From Paenimyroides tangerinum (GTDB lineage: Bacteria; Bacteroidota; Bacteroidia; Flavobacteriales; Flavobacteriaceae): a stretch of DNA of 64,000 nt. Positions within the stretch are counted from its first letter, which is position 1. Each line of letters begins with the position of its first letter. Of the stretch, positions 43,668-53,837 are shown piece by piece. Made by a program: the position numbers and the translations under genes. Location of the stretch: contig NZ_RQVQ01000001.1 in assembly GCF_003865405.1 (NCBI RefSeq), positions 62,001 to 126,000 of the forward strand. The letters are read 5' to 3'. Under the pieces are notes generated by a model. That model saw only the letters and a list, made by a program, of their open reading frames with translations, did no database searches and was not told where the DNA came from.

Positions 43668-45434
43668 TTATTTTATATTGATTTGATAAGGTAACATTGC
43701 TTGAATTGTTTTTGTTTCCTTTATGTAATTTAATCTTTCGAATAATTCGTAGTTTTCTTTTCCAACGGTTTGAATAATTGCTTCTTGTTGTGCTTCTTTT
43801 ACATTCATTCCGATTAATCCACGTAATAAATCTCTTAATTTGATTTCATATTCTGGATAGTAATTTATGCGGTAATCTGTTAAACCAACTTCTTTCGCAG
43901 CAAAAGCAACCGCAGCATCTAAACCACCTAATTCATCAACCAATCCATTTTCTAAAGCCATTGTTCCTGTCCAAACTCTACCTTGAGCTAAGGCATCAAC
44001 TTTTTCATACGTCATATTTCTACCAGCAGCCACACGATTTACGAATGTTGAATAAACACGTTCAATATCCGCTTGAATCGTTTCTTTAAATCCTTCATCT
44101 AAATCTGTAAACACACTGTAACCCGCGGCATTTTTATGTGTTTTTACGACTTGAGCATTTACACCAATTTTATCAGTAACTCCTTTAAAGTTTGGTAAAA
44201 CTCCGAAAACTCCGATTGAACCAGTGATTGTTGTTGGTTCTGCAAAAATGCGAGTTGCATTACAAGCAATGTAATATCCGCCAGAAGCTGCAACATCTCC
44301 CATAGAAACGATTACCGGTTTTACTTTTTTAGTTAGTTCAATTTCTCTCCAAATAATATCTGACGTTAAAGCACTTCCTCCAGGGCTATTCACACGTAAA
44401 ACAATTGCTTTGATATTTTCGTTTGTACGAGCTTCTTTCAACGCACGATTAATCGAACCTTCACCAATAATATTTACACTTCCTTCACCTCCACGAATTT
44501 CTCCTTGAGCAACGATAACCGCAATTCTATCTTTAGATTTATTTTTAGATTTTCCGAATGTTGACGAAACATAATCTAAAATATCAACTTTATTGATTTC
44601 TTTATCCTTCTCGATATTCATTGCTTTACGCATTCCGTTTTCGTATTCATCGAAATAAGCAATTTTATCGATAAGCTTATTTTTCAAAGCCAATTCTGGA
44701 GTTCTTCCTTCTAAATTAGTTGCAATCAAATTCAATGAATCTTTACTAATTTTTCTACTAGTTGAAATATCTGTAATGATATTATCCCAAATTGAATTCA
44801 ACAAAACCGTCATTTGTTCACGATTTTCTTCACTCATTGTTTGCTGTAAATAAGGTTCAACAGCACTTTTATATTTTCCGTGACGAATCACTTCCATTTT
44901 AACTCCAGATTTTTCTTGTAAATCTTTCATATATAAAATTTCAGAAGCTAATCCTTTAAAATCAACACTTCCCATCGGATTTAGATAAACGGTATCCGCA
45001 ACCGAATTCATATAATATTCAGATTGAGAATACCCGTCAGAATAAGCTACAACGAATTTACCTGTCTTTTTAAAATCCATCAATTTTTCACGAATTGCTT
45101 TACGCTGCGTAATCCCCAACATTGAAGCATTATTTTCGATTGAAATTCCTTTGATTGATGAATCTGTTTTTGCAAATTCAATCGCATTCAAAACATCGAT
45201 TAATCCATCGTTATTTTTTTCTGAAAATTCGAAATCAGTTACTCTGGTTTTTCCTCCGTAATCGTTTGTAACCGCAAATAAATCCAATTTAATTACAGAA
45301 TTATTTTTTACCGATACTGTTGATTCAGATGAAGCTGAAACAGCGATTCCTACGATAAACAACAAAAAGAAAGAAAGCATACTAAAAAGTATAATTCCGA
45401 CCATTGTTGCTAAGACATTTTTAAAAAAATTCAT
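43668..45434 (-). CDS. sppA: Signal peptide peptidase SppA, 67-kDa type
   Basis: A 588-residue membrane serine protease. One N-terminal helix (about 8-33) anchors it. Two tandem ClpP-like domains follow: the first supplies the general base in GKYKSAVEP (Lys 189), the second the nucleophile in DVAASGGYYIAC (Ser 384), a Ser-Lys dyad split between domains as in E. coli SppA. It degrades cleaved signal peptides and membrane-protein fragments on the periplasmic side. Length matches the long form. It is leftward and monocistronic. Confidence 0.94.
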   Translation of the reverse strand: MNFFKNVLATMVGIILFSMLSFFLLFIVGIAVSASSESTVSVKNNSVIKLDLFAVTNDYGGKTRVTDFEFSEKNNDGLIDVLNAIEFAKTDSSIKGISIENNASMLGITQRKAIREKLMDFKKTGKFVVAYSDGYSQSEYYMNSVADTVYLNPMGSVDFKGLASEILYMKDLQEKSGVKMEVIRHGKYKSAVEPYLQQTMSEENREQMTVLLNSIWDNIITDISTSRKISKDSLNLIATNLEGRTPELALKNKLIDKIAYFDEYENGMRKAMNIEKDKEINKVDILDYVSSTFGKSKNKSKDRIAVIVAQGEIRGGEGSVNIIGEGSINRALKEARTNENIKAIVLRVNSPGGSALTSDIIWREIELTKKVKPVIVSMGDVAASGGYYIACNATRIFAEPTTITGSIGVFGVLPNFKGVTDKIGVNAQVVKTHKNAAGYSVFTDLDEGFKETIQADIERVYSTFVNRVAAGRNMTYEKVDALAQGRVWTGTMALENGLVDELGGLDAAVAFAAKEVGLTDYRINYYPEYEIKLRDLLRGLIGMNVKEAQQEAIIQTVGKENYELFERLNYIKETKTIQAMLPYQINIK

Positions 45435-45566
45435 TTCGTTCCTTATTAATTTAAACTATAAGTAGTCTGTTTTCATTTTTTGTTACATTAAAATAAATAT
45501 TTTTTTTGTGGAAAACTACTTTTTAAACCGTTGTGATTTTTGCTTGAGATTTGTTTATTTTGCAAT

Positions 45567-46706
45567 ATGTATAAACAACATCAAATCATACTTTCGTTAG
45601 GAAGCAATCAAGGAAACAGAAAAGATAATTTACAAAATGCTATCAATCTCATAAACAATGAAGTTGGAAGTGTAATTACCATTTCTCCCGTTTACGAAAC
45701 GCCGTCTTGGGGTTTTGAAAGTGATGCTTTTTTTAATTGTGCGATTTTAATTCACAGTTTTAAATCCGCAGAAGATGTTTTAGCTCATTGTTTACATATT
45801 GAAACGCGTTTAGGAAGAATCAGAAATCAAGAAGCTGGATATGCTGCTCGAAGTATTGATATAGATATGATTTCTTTTAATGAAGAAATTATTTCAACCG
45901 ATACATTAAAAATTCCGCATCCGTTTGTTCAAGACAGAAAATTTGTTTTACAACCTTGCGCTGATTTAAAGTTAGATTGGATTCATCCAATTTTAAAAAA
46001 ATCGTTTAAAGAATTACTTGTTGCAACAACAGACGATTCTGAAATTAAAAAGATTGATGCACTTGTGAATCCAATGGATAAATATACGTTCAATCAGTTA
46101 AACTTTATTGCAATTGAAGGAAATATCGGTTCAGGAAAAACAACATTAACTCAGAAAATTGCAGCAGATTTTAATGCAAAAACGGTTTTAGAACGCTTTG
46201 CCGATAATCCGTTTTTACCTCAATTTTACAAAGACCCAAGTCGATACGCATTTCCCTTAGAAATGTCATTCTTAGCTGATCGGTATTCGCAAATTTCAGA
46301 TGATTTAGGTCAACTTGATTTGTTTAAAGATTTTATTGTTGCCGATTATTTTATTTATAAATCATTGATTTTTGCTCAGGTTACGATTGATGAAGACGAA
46401 TTTCGTTTGTACAAAAACATTTTCGACATTATGTACAAAGAAGTAACTCAACCCGATTTGTACATTTATTTACATCAAGAAACTGATAGATTATTAGATA
46501 ATATAAAGAAAAGAGGAAGAAGTTACGAATCTGAAATTCCTGCAGATTATTTAAATAAAATCAATAAAAGCTATGCCGATTTTATCAAAACAAACAAAAA
46601 TCAAAATACGTTGGTGATTGATATGACCGAACTCGATTTAATCGAAAATCAAGAAGATTATATCGCTATTTTAGATCAGATTCAAGAAAAAATAAAACCG
46701 AACTAA
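45567..46706 (+). CDS. folK: Bifunctional FolK / deoxynucleoside kinase fusion
   Basis: From ATG 45567 the product has 379 residues. The first ~155 residues are HPPK (FolK): IILSLGSNQGNRKDNL, VYETPSWGF and the pterin/ATP region RSIDIDMISF with IPHPF. From about residue 178 a deoxynucleoside kinase follows, with the P-loop GNIGSGKT (185-192), ERFADNPFLPQFY and the lid segment DNIKKRGRSYE. FolK pyrophosphorylates hydroxymethyldihydropterin for folate; the second domain salvages deoxynucleosides. This fusion is common in Bacteroidetes. Nine earlier in-frame residues from a TTG are unlikely to be translated. Confidence 0.93.
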   Translation: MYKQHQIILSLGSNQGNRKDNLQNAINLINNEVGSVITISPVYETPSWGFESDAFFNCAILIHSFKSAEDVLAHCLHIETRLGRIRNQEAGYAARSIDIDMISFNEEIISTDTLKIPHPFVQDRKFVLQPCADLKLDWIHPILKKSFKELLVATTDDSEIKKIDALVNPMDKYTFNQLNFIAIEGNIGSGKTTLTQKIAADFNAKTVLERFADNPFLPQFYKDPSRYAFPLEMSFLADRYSQISDDLGQLDLFKDFIVADYFIYKSLIFAQVTIDEDEFRLYKNIFDIMYKEVTQPDLYIYLHQETDRLLDNIKKRGRSYESEIPADYLNKINKSYADFIKTNKNQNTLVIDMTELDLIENQEDYIAILDQIQEKIKPN

Positions 46707-46733
46707 TATTTTTACTAGTTCGGTTTTTTATTA
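46694..46733. terminator. Terminator overlapping the 3' end of folK
   Basis: AAAACCGAACTA (46694-46705) pairs exactly with TAGTTCGGTTTT (46716-46727), then T residues. The left arm includes the last codons and part of the stop of folK. It can also end the convergent methyltransferase transcript. Confidence 0.85.
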
Positions 46734-47267
46734 TTTTAAAACTTGTAATTTCTGAAACAAATCCCAGATTACAATTCCGGCACTAACCGAAATATTCAAT
46801 GAATGTTTGGTCCCTAATTGAGGAATTTCGATAACTCCTTTTGACATATCAATTACTTCTTGAGAAACACCTTTTACTTCATTCCCGAAAACCAAAGCAT
46901 ATTTTACGTTTTCAGAAACTGAAAAATCATTTAACATAATCGAATTTTCAACTTGTTCAACCGAATAAACAGCTACATTTTCTGACTTTAATTTTTCAAC
47001 AACTTCAACTACATTTTTAGCATATTCCCATTCCACAGTTTCAGTTGCACCCAAAGCTGTTTTATGAATTTCTTTATTTGGAGGTGTTGCGGTAATTCCG
47101 CATAAATAAATTTTCTCAATTAAAAAAGCATCTGAAGTTCTAAAAACAGCTCCAATATTATGTAAACTTCTAATATCATCTAATACAATTATAATCGGAG
47201 TTTTCTCTGCTTGTTTAAACTCTTCAACATTAATACGATTTAAATCGTCTAAAACTAATTTTTTCAT
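46731..47267 (-). CDS. SpoU/TrmH-family RNA 2'-O-methyltransferase
   Basis: A 178-residue SPOUT-fold enzyme with the three SpoU motifs: SLHNIGAVFRTSDAF (motif 1), ALVFGNEVKGVS (motif 2) and IPQLGTKHSLNISVSAGI (motif 3), which form the S-adenosylmethionine-binding knot. It methylates a ribose in tRNA or rRNA; with no extra N-terminal domain it resembles short TrmH/TrmL-like members. The target nucleotide cannot be deduced. It has its own promoter and faces folK. Confidence 0.9.
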   Translation of the reverse strand: MKKLVLDDLNRINVEEFKQAEKTPIIIVLDDIRSLHNIGAVFRTSDAFLIEKIYLCGITATPPNKEIHKTALGATETVEWEYAKNVVEVVEKLKSENVAVYSVEQVENSIMLNDFSVSENVKYALVFGNEVKGVSQEVIDMSKGVIEIPQLGTKHSLNISVSAGIVIWDLFQKLQVLK

Positions 47268-47281
47268 TTTGCTGATTTTGA

Positions 47282-47310
47282 CAAAAATACAATTTAGTTC
47301 AAAGTCACAA
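47282..47310 (-). promoter_or_regulatory. Promoter of the SpoU methyltransferase gene
   Basis: On the minus strand TTG (47310-47308) is followed after 18 bases by TATTTTTG (47289-47282), the Bacteroidetes promoter pattern, 14 bases before the ATG. Confidence 0.65.
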
Positions 47311-47352
47311 AAATTATATCTGAAATTAAAATAAATTTATGTTTTGATGTGG

Positions 47353-47360
47353 TAACTTTG
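47353..47360 (+). promoter_or_regulatory. -7 element of the FUSC-like gene
   Basis: TAACTTTG matches TAnnTTTG 28 bases before the ATG at 47389. Confidence 0.5.
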
Positions 47361-47388
47361 TACAAAGAAAAAAAAAGAAAAAACACTA

Positions 47389-47901
47389 ATGGACGCTCTT
47401 ATAAAAAGGATTATTACATCACAATTAATCATTTATATTTTTCGATGTATAATAGGTTTTGTAATAGGATATGAATTAATGATGAACTATCCAAAATATG
47501 ATTTGTTTTGGGTTTTACTTTCCATAATTCTAGTTATTTCTCCGGAAGGAAAAGATTCCAGAAGATTAACTATTGAACGAGTTAAATCTAATTTAATTGG
47601 TTCTGCAGTTGGTTTGGGTTGCGAATTTTTTAATGACAAACCTACAATCTATGTCATAATAGTTGGTATAATTATAACTTCAATCATTTGCTATGTTTTA
47701 AATGTAATGAATATGGCACGTGTTGCTATTGTAGCATTATTAATTGTTTTACTACAACCTCATTTATCTGAAATCGAACTAACTCCAATTTTCAGAGCTG
47801 GAACCGTAGTTTTAGGTTGTATTATTGGTTTTTCGATTACGTTATTCAGCTCCATTCTTATCAGAAGATTAAAAAAACATTACAAGATTATCGAAAGTTA
47901 A
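47389..47901 (+). CDS. FUSC-family membrane protein (short form)
   Basis: A 170-residue inner-membrane protein with about five helices, for example YIFRCIIGFVIGYELMMNYP, ISIILVISPEG-like and AIVALLIVLLQPHLSE. The sequence DLFWVLLSIILVISPEGKDS and the RxxSNLIGSAVGLG pattern fit the fusaric-acid-resistance (FUSC/ArAE) membrane domain, which is usually duplicated in exporters. Only one half is present, without the cytoplasmic domain, so it may act as a homo-oligomer or not be an exporter. A TetR regulator follows after 79 bases. Confidence 0.7.
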   Translation: MDALIKRIITSQLIIYIFRCIIGFVIGYELMMNYPKYDLFWVLLSIILVISPEGKDSRRLTIERVKSNLIGSAVGLGCEFFNDKPTIYVIIVGIIITSIICYVLNVMNMARVAIVALLIVLLQPHLSEIELTPIFRAGTVVLGCIIGFSITLFSSILIRRLKKHYKIIES

Positions 47902-47951
47902 ATTTAGTTTTTTTAGGAATTCGTTTAGAAAAACATCAGCATTGCATTCAC

Positions 47952-47959
47952 TATCTTTG
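47952..47959 (+). promoter_or_regulatory. tetR -7 promoter element
   Basis: TATCTTTG matches TAnnTTTG 21 bases before the ATG at 47981, so the regulator has its own promoter. Confidence 0.5.
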
Positions 47960-47980
47960 CATTAAATTCAACAAGAAAAA

Positions 47981-48517
47981 ATGTCAAAAAAACAAGATAT
48001 ATTAAATGCTTCCCTTTTTCTATTCACAGAACAAGGTGCTCGAGCAACATCAACAAAATCAATCGCTAAACAAGCTGGTGTTTCTGAAGCTTTGATTTTC
48101 AAATATTTTGGAACAAAAGATCATTTACTTGAAGAACTTATCAAAAAAGATTATTTAGATGCAATTGATTTTACAAGAAAATTTCTTGCGGCCAATTCTG
48201 CAGAAGAATTTCTAATTAAATTCATTGATTTACCGATTGCATTAATCGACCATCAATTTGATTTTTGGCGTATGATTTATAAAATTCTACCCCTAAATCC
48301 GATAGCACAACAATACCATCAAAATTATATGAAGCCTAGTTTAAACAAACTAAAATTTTCATTTGAAGCTTTGAATTATAAATATCCCGAACTTGAAGCT
48401 GAAACTTTATTATTACTTACAGATAATGTCTGGAAAAGCTACGTTTCTGACCGCTTAACCAAAGAACGCTATCAAGAAATCGCAACTCTTTTAAAAAAGA
48501 AATACGCCTTAATATAA
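47981..48517 (+). CDS. TetR/AcrR-family transcriptional regulator
   Basis: A 178-residue regulator. The N-terminal 50 residues are a TetR helix-turn-helix: KQDILNASLFLFTEQGARAT, STKSIAKQAGVSEALIFKYF and GTKDHLLEELIKK. The C-terminal helical domain would bind a ligand. TetR proteins usually repress adjacent transport genes; the FUSC-like gene upstream and the DUF3575 gene downstream are the candidates. I do not see a clear palindromic operator near its promoter. Confidence 0.9.
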   Translation: MSKKQDILNASLFLFTEQGARATSTKSIAKQAGVSEALIFKYFGTKDHLLEELIKKDYLDAIDFTRKFLAANSAEEFLIKFIDLPIALIDHQFDFWRMIYKILPLNPIAQQYHQNYMKPSLNKLKFSFEALNYKYPELEAETLLLLTDNVWKSYVSDRLTKERYQEIATLLKKKYALI

Positions 48518-48599
48518 CACAACGGTTATTAATTCACCATCCTAAATCATAAAATTATTTTTTTTATTCAAAATTTTTTGTTAATTATGCAAAAAAACA

Positions 48600-49376
48600 A
48601 TGATGAAGAAAATTAATTTTTTATTAGTACTCTTATGTTGTCAATTTGGGTTTTCGCAAAACAATCTCCCAACTACAACAGAAGAAGAAGTTGTTTCTGA
48701 AAAAGTCACAGAAATTAACGAAAACAAAAACCTTGTCAAATTAAATTTATTAGCGTTAACAATGGGGAATTTTTCTTTTCAATACGAAAGATCTATTGGT
48801 TCTAAATTTACAATTGGAGGTTCAATTAATCTTATGCCAAATAGAAAACTTCCATTTTCAAAAAAAATTGAAAGCTTAGTAGATGACAAAACTACAGCTG
48901 CACAGCTACAAGGAATTAGACTTTCTAGTTTTTCAATTACACCAGAAGCTCGTTTTTATTTAGGTAAACAAGTTTTCAAAGGATTTTATGTTGCTCCGTT
49001 TTTTAGATACGGTAGCTATTCTTTAAAATTCCCATTAAATTATACATATGAAAACCAAGACCAATCAATAAATTTAGACGGTAAAGTAAACACAATTTCA
49101 GGAGGTTTAGCAATTGGTGCTCAATGGAAAATTGCTAAAAATGTTTATTTAGATTGGTTAATAATGGGGCCTCATTTTGGTAGTGCTAAAGGAAATTTAA
49201 CTGGAAATAAAGCTTTAAATGCAGATGAACAAGCAGCTATTGCAGAATCTTTAAATGATTTAGACATCCCAGTTGTCGATTATGAATATGAAGTTAATGC
49301 AAATGGCGCTAAAGCTAAAATCAAAGGTCCTTGGGCGGGAGTTCGAGCTTCTATCGGTATTGGTTATCGCTTTTAA
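48600..49376 (+). CDS. DUF3575-like outer-membrane beta-barrel protein
   Basis: A 258-residue protein with signal peptide (MKKINFLLVLLCCQFGFSQ) and a beta-barrel pattern: KLNLLALTMGNFSFQYERSI, ITPEARFYLG, FYVAPFFRYGSYSLKF and a terminal aromatic strand GVRASIGIGYRF, as needed for outer-membrane insertion. The start of the barrel fits DUF3575. Two start codons are adjacent (ATGATG); I keep the first. It follows the TetR gene by 82 bases. The role is unknown, perhaps a structural or transport barrel. Confidence 0.8.
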   Translation: MMKKINFLLVLLCCQFGFSQNNLPTTTEEEVVSEKVTEINENKNLVKLNLLALTMGNFSFQYERSIGSKFTIGGSINLMPNRKLPFSKKIESLVDDKTTAAQLQGIRLSSFSITPEARFYLGKQVFKGFYVAPFFRYGSYSLKFPLNYTYENQDQSINLDGKVNTISGGLAIGAQWKIAKNVYLDWLIMGPHFGSAKGNLTGNKALNADEQAAIAESLNDLDIPVVDYEYEVNANGAKAKIKGPWAGVRASIGIGYRF

Positions 49377-49419
49377 TAAATCAAAAGTATAAAAGAGAAA
49401 TATTCGAAATATTATAATG

Positions 49420-49447
49420 GCAATCCGTAATTGGGTTGCTTTTTTTT
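49420..49447 (+). terminator. Terminator after the DUF3575 gene
   Basis: GCAATCC (49420-49426) pairs with GGGTTGC (49433-49439), with one T-G pair, followed by eight T residues. Confidence 0.75.
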
Positions 49448-49462
49448 GTGTTTTACTTATGG

Positions 49463-49470
49463 TATATTTG
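49463..49470 (+). promoter_or_regulatory. mutS -7 promoter element
   Basis: TATATTTG matches TAnnTTTG 24 bases before the mutS ATG; the upstream TTG at 49446-49448 is only 14 bases away. Confidence 0.5.
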
Positions 49471-49494
49471 TCTTCTTAAAATAGTAAAATCAAG

Positions 49495-52095
49495 ATGGCA
49501 AAAAAAGAAAAAGAAGTAAAAGAAACTCCGTTAATGCAACAATACAATCAAATAAAAAGCAAATATCCAGATGCTTGCTTGTTATTTCGTGTTGGTGACT
49601 TTTATGAAACTTTTGGTGAAGATGCCATTCGAACTGCAAAAATACTAGGAATTACTTTAACCAAACGTGGAGCAGGAAGTCCAAGTGAAATTGAATTGGC
49701 AGGATTTCCACATCACTCTGTCAACGTTTATTTACCCAAATTGGTCAAAGCTGGACTTCGAGTTGCGATTTGCGACCAATTGGAAGACCCGAAAATGACC
49801 AAAACCATTGTAAAACGTGGTGTTACGGAATTGGTAACTCCGGGTGTTGCAATCAATGACGAAGTTTTACAATCTAAAACTAATAATTTTTTAGCAGCTA
49901 TTCAGTTTGGTAAAAAACATATCGGGATTGCTTTCTTAGACGTTTCTACAGGTGAATTTTTAACTTCGCAAGGAAACGAAGAATACATCGACAAGCTTTT
50001 ACAGAATTTCCGTCCGAGTGAAGTTTTGGTTCAAAAAGGAACTAAAAATCATTTTTTGCATCAATTTGGTTCTGCTTTTAATTTATTTTATTTAGAAGAT
50101 TGGATTTTCAAAGAAGATTACGCCAACGAAACCTTAACCAATCATTTCAAAACAAATTCTTTAAAAGGATTTGGAATTGAAGAACTTCAAGAAGGAATTA
50201 TCGCTTCAGGAGCCGTTTTATATTATTTGTCGGAAACGCAACATAATCGCATTCAACATATATCAAATATTCAACGTATTGCTGAAGATGCTTATGTTTG
50301 GATGGACCGTTTTACGATTAGAAATCTTGAATTACATAACAGTTCTAACCAAAATGCAACCACACTTTTAGATGTAATTGACAAAACTTTATCGCCAATG
50401 GGCGGACGTTTATTAAAACGTTGGTTGGCACTTCCTTTAAAAGATAAAAATAAAATTACCGATAGATATGAAGTCGTTTCTTACTTAAAAGAAAATCAAG
50501 AAACCTTACAATTCTTTCAATATCAAATCAAACAAATTTCAGATTTAGAACGTCTGATTTCAAAGCTAGCAATCGGAAAAATTTCTCCTCGCGAAATAAT
50601 TTATCTTAAAGAATCTTTAGATGCAATTATTCCGATGAAGGAAAAAGCTTTGCAATCTAAAAATGAATCTTTAAAAACCATTGGCGACAATTTCCACGCT
50701 TGTGAATTGCTTCGTGAAAAAATCAAAACTACATTAAACCAAGATGCGCCAGTTGCCTTAAACAAAGGAAATGCTATTGCTTCGGGAATTAATGAAGAGT
50801 TAGACGAACTTCGAAACATTTCTCAAAACGGTAAAAATTATTTATCTGATTTAGAATCTCGCGAAAGCGAGCGCACAGGAATTCCTTCCTTAAAAGTTGC
50901 TTTCAACAACGTCTTCGGATATTATATTGAAGTTAGAAATACACATAAAGATAAAGTTCCAGAAGAATGGATTCGTAAGCAAACTTTAGTTAGTGCAGAG
51001 CGTTATATTACAGAAGAATTAAAAGAATACGAAACCAAAATTTTAGGAGCTGAAGAAAAAATCTCGCGTATTGAATCAGAAATTTATGAAAAGTTCATCA
51101 ATTGGTGTGCACAATATATTCAGCCAGTTCAGTTAAATGCTGGCTTGGTTTCACAATTAGATTGTTTGCAATCGTTTGCACAATTGGCAATTGACAACAA
51201 TTACATTCGTCCTACTCTAGTTGATGAATTTGTTTTAGAGATTAAAGAAGGCCGTCATCCTGTTATTGAAAAGCAGTTACCAGTTGGCGTTCCGTATATT
51301 TCAAATGATGTATATTTAGATAACGATTCGCAACAAATCATTATGATTACCGGACCAAATATGTCGGGTAAATCTGCTATTTTACGTCAAACCGCATTGA
51401 TTGTTTTATTGGCTCAAATGGGAAGTTTTGTACCAGCAAGCGAAGTTACGATGGGAATTGTTGACAAAATTTTTACACGAGTTGGGGCATCAGATAACAT
51501 TTCGATGGGCGAATCGACTTTTATGGTTGAAATGAACGAAACGGCTTCCATCTTAAATAACTTAACCAACAGAAGTTTAGTTCTATTAGACGAAATTGGA
51601 CGTGGAACTTCAACGTACGATGGTATTTCGATTGCTTGGGCAATTGCAGAATATATTCACGAACATCCAAATAGAGCAAAAACACTTTTCGCAACGCATT
51701 ATCATGAATTAAATGATATGCAAGAACAATTTGAGCGCATCAAAAACTTCAATGTTTCGGTAAAAGAGCTTAAAGATAATGTACTTTTCTTACGTAAATT
51801 AGTTCCTGGCGGTAGCGCACATAGTTTTGGTATTCACGTGGCTAAAATGGCAGGAATGCCACAAACCGTAATTGCAAAAGCACAGAAAATCTTAAAGAAA
51901 CTAGAAGCAAGTCACAAAGCTGACGGAAAAGTTCAAATAAAACCTGAAGATGATTTACAATTAAGTATTTTTAAATTAGACGATCCACTTTTAGAAGATA
52001 TAAAAGAAGAAATATTGAATTTAGATATCAATTCGTTAACACCAGTTGAAGCTTTGATGAAATTAAACGAAATCAAAAAAATGGTTAGTAAATAA
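49495..52095 (+). CDS. mutS: DNA mismatch repair protein MutS
   Basis: A full 866-residue MutS1. The mismatch-recognition Phe-x-Glu lies in [16 protein letters not shown] near the N-terminus; connector, lever and clamp domains follow; the ATPase domain has Walker A GPNMSGKS (620-627), [20 protein letters not shown] and Walker [14 protein letters not shown]. The C-terminal helix-turn-helix with [11 protein letters not shown] is present. It finds mispairs after replication and recruits MutL. It is transcribed with the HPP-family gene, whose start is 4 bases downstream. Confidence 0.97.
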   Translation: MAKKEKEVKETPLMQQYNQIKSKYPDACLLFRVGDFYETFGEDAIRTAKILGITLTKRGAGSPSEIELAGFPHHSVNVYLPKLVKAGLRVAICDQLEDPKMTKTIVKRGVTELVTPGVAINDEVLQSKTNNFLAAIQFGKKHIGIAFLDVSTGEFLTSQGNEEYIDKLLQNFRPSEVLVQKGTKNHFLHQFGSAFNLFYLEDWIFKEDYANETLTNHFKTNSLKGFGIEELQEGIIASGAVLYYLSETQHNRIQHISNIQRIAEDAYVWMDRFTIRNLELHNSSNQNATTLLDVIDKTLSPMGGRLLKRWLALPLKDKNKITDRYEVVSYLKENQETLQFFQYQIKQISDLERLISKLAIGKISPREIIYLKESLDAIIPMKEKALQSKNESLKTIGDNFHACELLREKIKTTLNQDAPVALNKGNAIASGINEELDELRNISQNGKNYLSDLESRESERTGIPSLKVAFNNVFGYYIEVRNTHKDKVPEEWIRKQTLVSAERYITEELKEYETKILGAEEKISRIESEIYEKFINWCAQYIQPVQLNAGLVSQLDCLQSFAQLAIDNNYIRPTLVDEFVLEIKEGRHPVIEKQLPVGVPYISNDVYLDNDSQQIIMITGPNMSGKSAILRQTALIVLLAQMGSFVPASEVTMGIVDKIFTRVGASDNISMGESTFMVEMNETASILNNLTNRSLVLLDEIGRGTSTYDGISIAWAIAEYIHEHPNRAKTLFATHYHELNDMQEQFERIKNFNVSVKELKDNVLFLRKLVPGGSAHSFGIHVAKMAGMPQTVIAKAQKILKKLEASHKADGKVQIKPEDDLQLSIFKLDDPLLEDIKEEILNLDINSLTPVEALMKLNEIKKMVSK

Positions 52096-52099
52096 AGCT

Positions 52100-52672
52100 A
52101 TGTCATTCAAAAAAAACAGAACGTACAGAAAAACCAAATACGTAATTTACAAAGAAACCTTACTTAATGTAAACGAACATATTTGGGCATTTATTGGTTC
52201 TTTTGTCGGATTGGGTGTTATTTGTTTTTTACAATTTCAAGCACTTTCTAAATTTGATTTAACTTTATTAATTGGTTCTTTTGGCGCAAGCTGTGTTTTG
52301 ATTTATGGCGTAATTGACAGTCCGTTAGCACAGCCAAGAAATTTAGTTGGTGGACATTTAATTTCAGCAATCATTGGAGTAACTATTTTTAAATTAGTTC
52401 CGATTTTATGGATAGCTGCGCCGTTAGCTGTTTCCCTTTCCATTATTGCTATGCAAATAACCAAAACATTACATCCACCAGGAGGAGCAACTGCATTAAT
52501 TGCAGTTACCGGCGGAACCTCAATTACCAGTTTAGGATATATGTATGTACTCTCGCCTGTTTTATCAGGTGTAATCATATTACTAATTGCTGCATTAATT
52601 TTTAATAATATTCCTAAAAATAGAACCTATCCTAAGAAAGGATTTCATCTATTCGGAAAGAAAATAATTTAA
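52100..52672 (+). CDS. HPP-family membrane protein
   Basis: A 190-residue protein with four predicted helices after a basic N-terminus. The family signature TLHPPGGATAL lies near residue 123-133, and SFGASCVLIYGV and LAQPRNLVGGHLISA are also conserved. Some HPP proteins transport nitrite in plastids; bacterial roles are mostly unproven. It starts 4 bases after mutS, so coexpression is likely, but a functional tie to mismatch repair is not obvious. A terminator follows. Confidence 0.88.
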   Translation: MSFKKNRTYRKTKYVIYKETLLNVNEHIWAFIGSFVGLGVICFLQFQALSKFDLTLLIGSFGASCVLIYGVIDSPLAQPRNLVGGHLISAIIGVTIFKLVPILWIAAPLAVSLSIIAMQITKTLHPPGGATALIAVTGGTSITSLGYMYVLSPVLSGVIILLIAALIFNNIPKNRTYPKKGFHLFGKKII

Positions 52673-52690
52673 TTATAAAACAACTTTTTT

Positions 52691-52728
52691 AAGAGAGCAC
52701 GATATCAAAATCGGGCTCTTTTTTTTGG
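52691..52728 (+). terminator. Terminator after the HPP gene
   Basis: AAGAGAGCACGAT pairs with ATCGGGCTCTT, with a small mismatch, around a short loop and is followed by eight T residues. Confidence 0.75.
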
Positions 52729-52849
52729 TAGAAAAAGTACGATGGTTTTACTGAACAAATCCAATAAAAATAAATGATTCAACTGATTATTATCACAATT
52801 TAGAAGCTCCTAAAAAAGTAACTTTAATCAAATTAAAAACACAAATACC

Positions 52850-53539
52850 ATGAAAAAAGTTATATTATCATTAGTAGCAATATTGAGCATATCAACTTCA
52901 ATAATTGCACAAGAAAACTCAAATAATACAGATTATAAAAAATGGCAAGTTCGTTTAAGAGGCGTTGGTGTTATACCGAATGAAAGTGCAAATATTGGAA
53001 TTATTGGTGGCGGAGTTGATATTTCAACAACTTTCATTCCAGAATTAGATTTCACCTATTTCTTTACAAAAAATATAGCAGCAGAATTAATTTTAGGAAC
53101 ATCAAAACACAATGTAAAAACAACAGGTTCAAATCTAACAGCTGTAGGTTTACCACCTAGTGTTGATGTTGATTTAGGTTCGGTAATGCTTTTACCTCCT
53201 ACTTTAACAGCACAATATCACTTTTTTCCAAGCCAAGATGCATTTGCTAAACCTTATGTTGGAGCGGGTATTAACTATACAATTTTTTATAATGTGAAAT
53301 CAAGCGGAGTTGTTAATGGAGTTGAATATAAAAATAAAGCTTCTTTTGCATTACAAGCTGGTTCAGATTTTAATTTAAATGATGATATTTTTATAAATGT
53401 TGATATCAAATATCTTTTCTTGAAGACAGACGTAACTGTTGATGCATCAAATTTAGTTGGTGGAAATACTTTAGATATTCCAGCAGAAGTGAAAATTAAT
53501 CCACTTTTAATTGGAGTCGGCGTTGGATATCGATTCTAA
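52850..53539 (+). CDS. OmpW-family outer-membrane protein
   Basis: A 229-residue beta-barrel protein with signal peptide MKKVILSLVAILSISTSIIA. It shows the OmpW pattern: WQVRLRGVGVIPNESA, FIPELDFTYFFTKNIAAELI, LLPPTLTAQYHFFP, AKPYVGAGINYTIFY, and the final strand LLIGVGVGYRF ending in Phe. OmpW barrels have eight strands and pass small hydrophobic molecules across the outer membrane. It is a single gene between the HPP terminator and the tRNA region; the following 300 bases hold only the tRNA promoter and a weak AAAGG/CCTTT hairpin. Confidence 0.9.
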   Translation: MKKVILSLVAILSISTSIIAQENSNNTDYKKWQVRLRGVGVIPNESANIGIIGGGVDISTTFIPELDFTYFFTKNIAAELILGTSKHNVKTTGSNLTAVGLPPSVDVDLGSVMLLPPTLTAQYHFFPSQDAFAKPYVGAGINYTIFYNVKSSGVVNGVEYKNKASFALQAGSDFNLNDDIFINVDIKYLFLKTDVTVDASNLVGGNTLDIPAEVKINPLLIGVGVGYRF

Positions 53540-53752
53540 ATTATTAATTCGTGATAGAAGAAAGGTTTTTTATTAAATTAGAGAGCCTTTTTTTATTTGC
53601 TTTAGTTCGAAATCGATTTAATAAATGGTACAAATTTCAAATTAAAACCAAGATTTTATTGATGTTTCAAATGAGTCGAAAAAAAAATCAAAATCTCAAC
53701 AACTAATAATCAAACGATTAAAAAAAACATTCTTTTTTTTATTCCAAAGCTA

Positions 53753-53782
53753 TTGTAGAAACGAAAAAACGTTCTATATTTG
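53753..53782 (+). promoter_or_regulatory. Promoter of the tRNA cluster
   Basis: TTG (53753-53755), 19 bases, then TATATTTG (53775-53782): a near-ideal Bacteroidetes promoter 55 bases upstream of the first tRNA-Leu. The remainder of the 53540-53837 gap shows nothing else. Confidence 0.8.
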
Positions 53783-53837
53783 CACTCGCAATACGGAAGT
53801 AAAGCGAACGTTCTAAAAGATATTTAGTACCAAAAAT

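Noticed and set aside
47389..48517. FUSC protein plus TetR as a drug-efflux system
   Set aside because: The FUSC protein has only one membrane half and no adaptor or channel gene beside it; efflux cannot be claimed.
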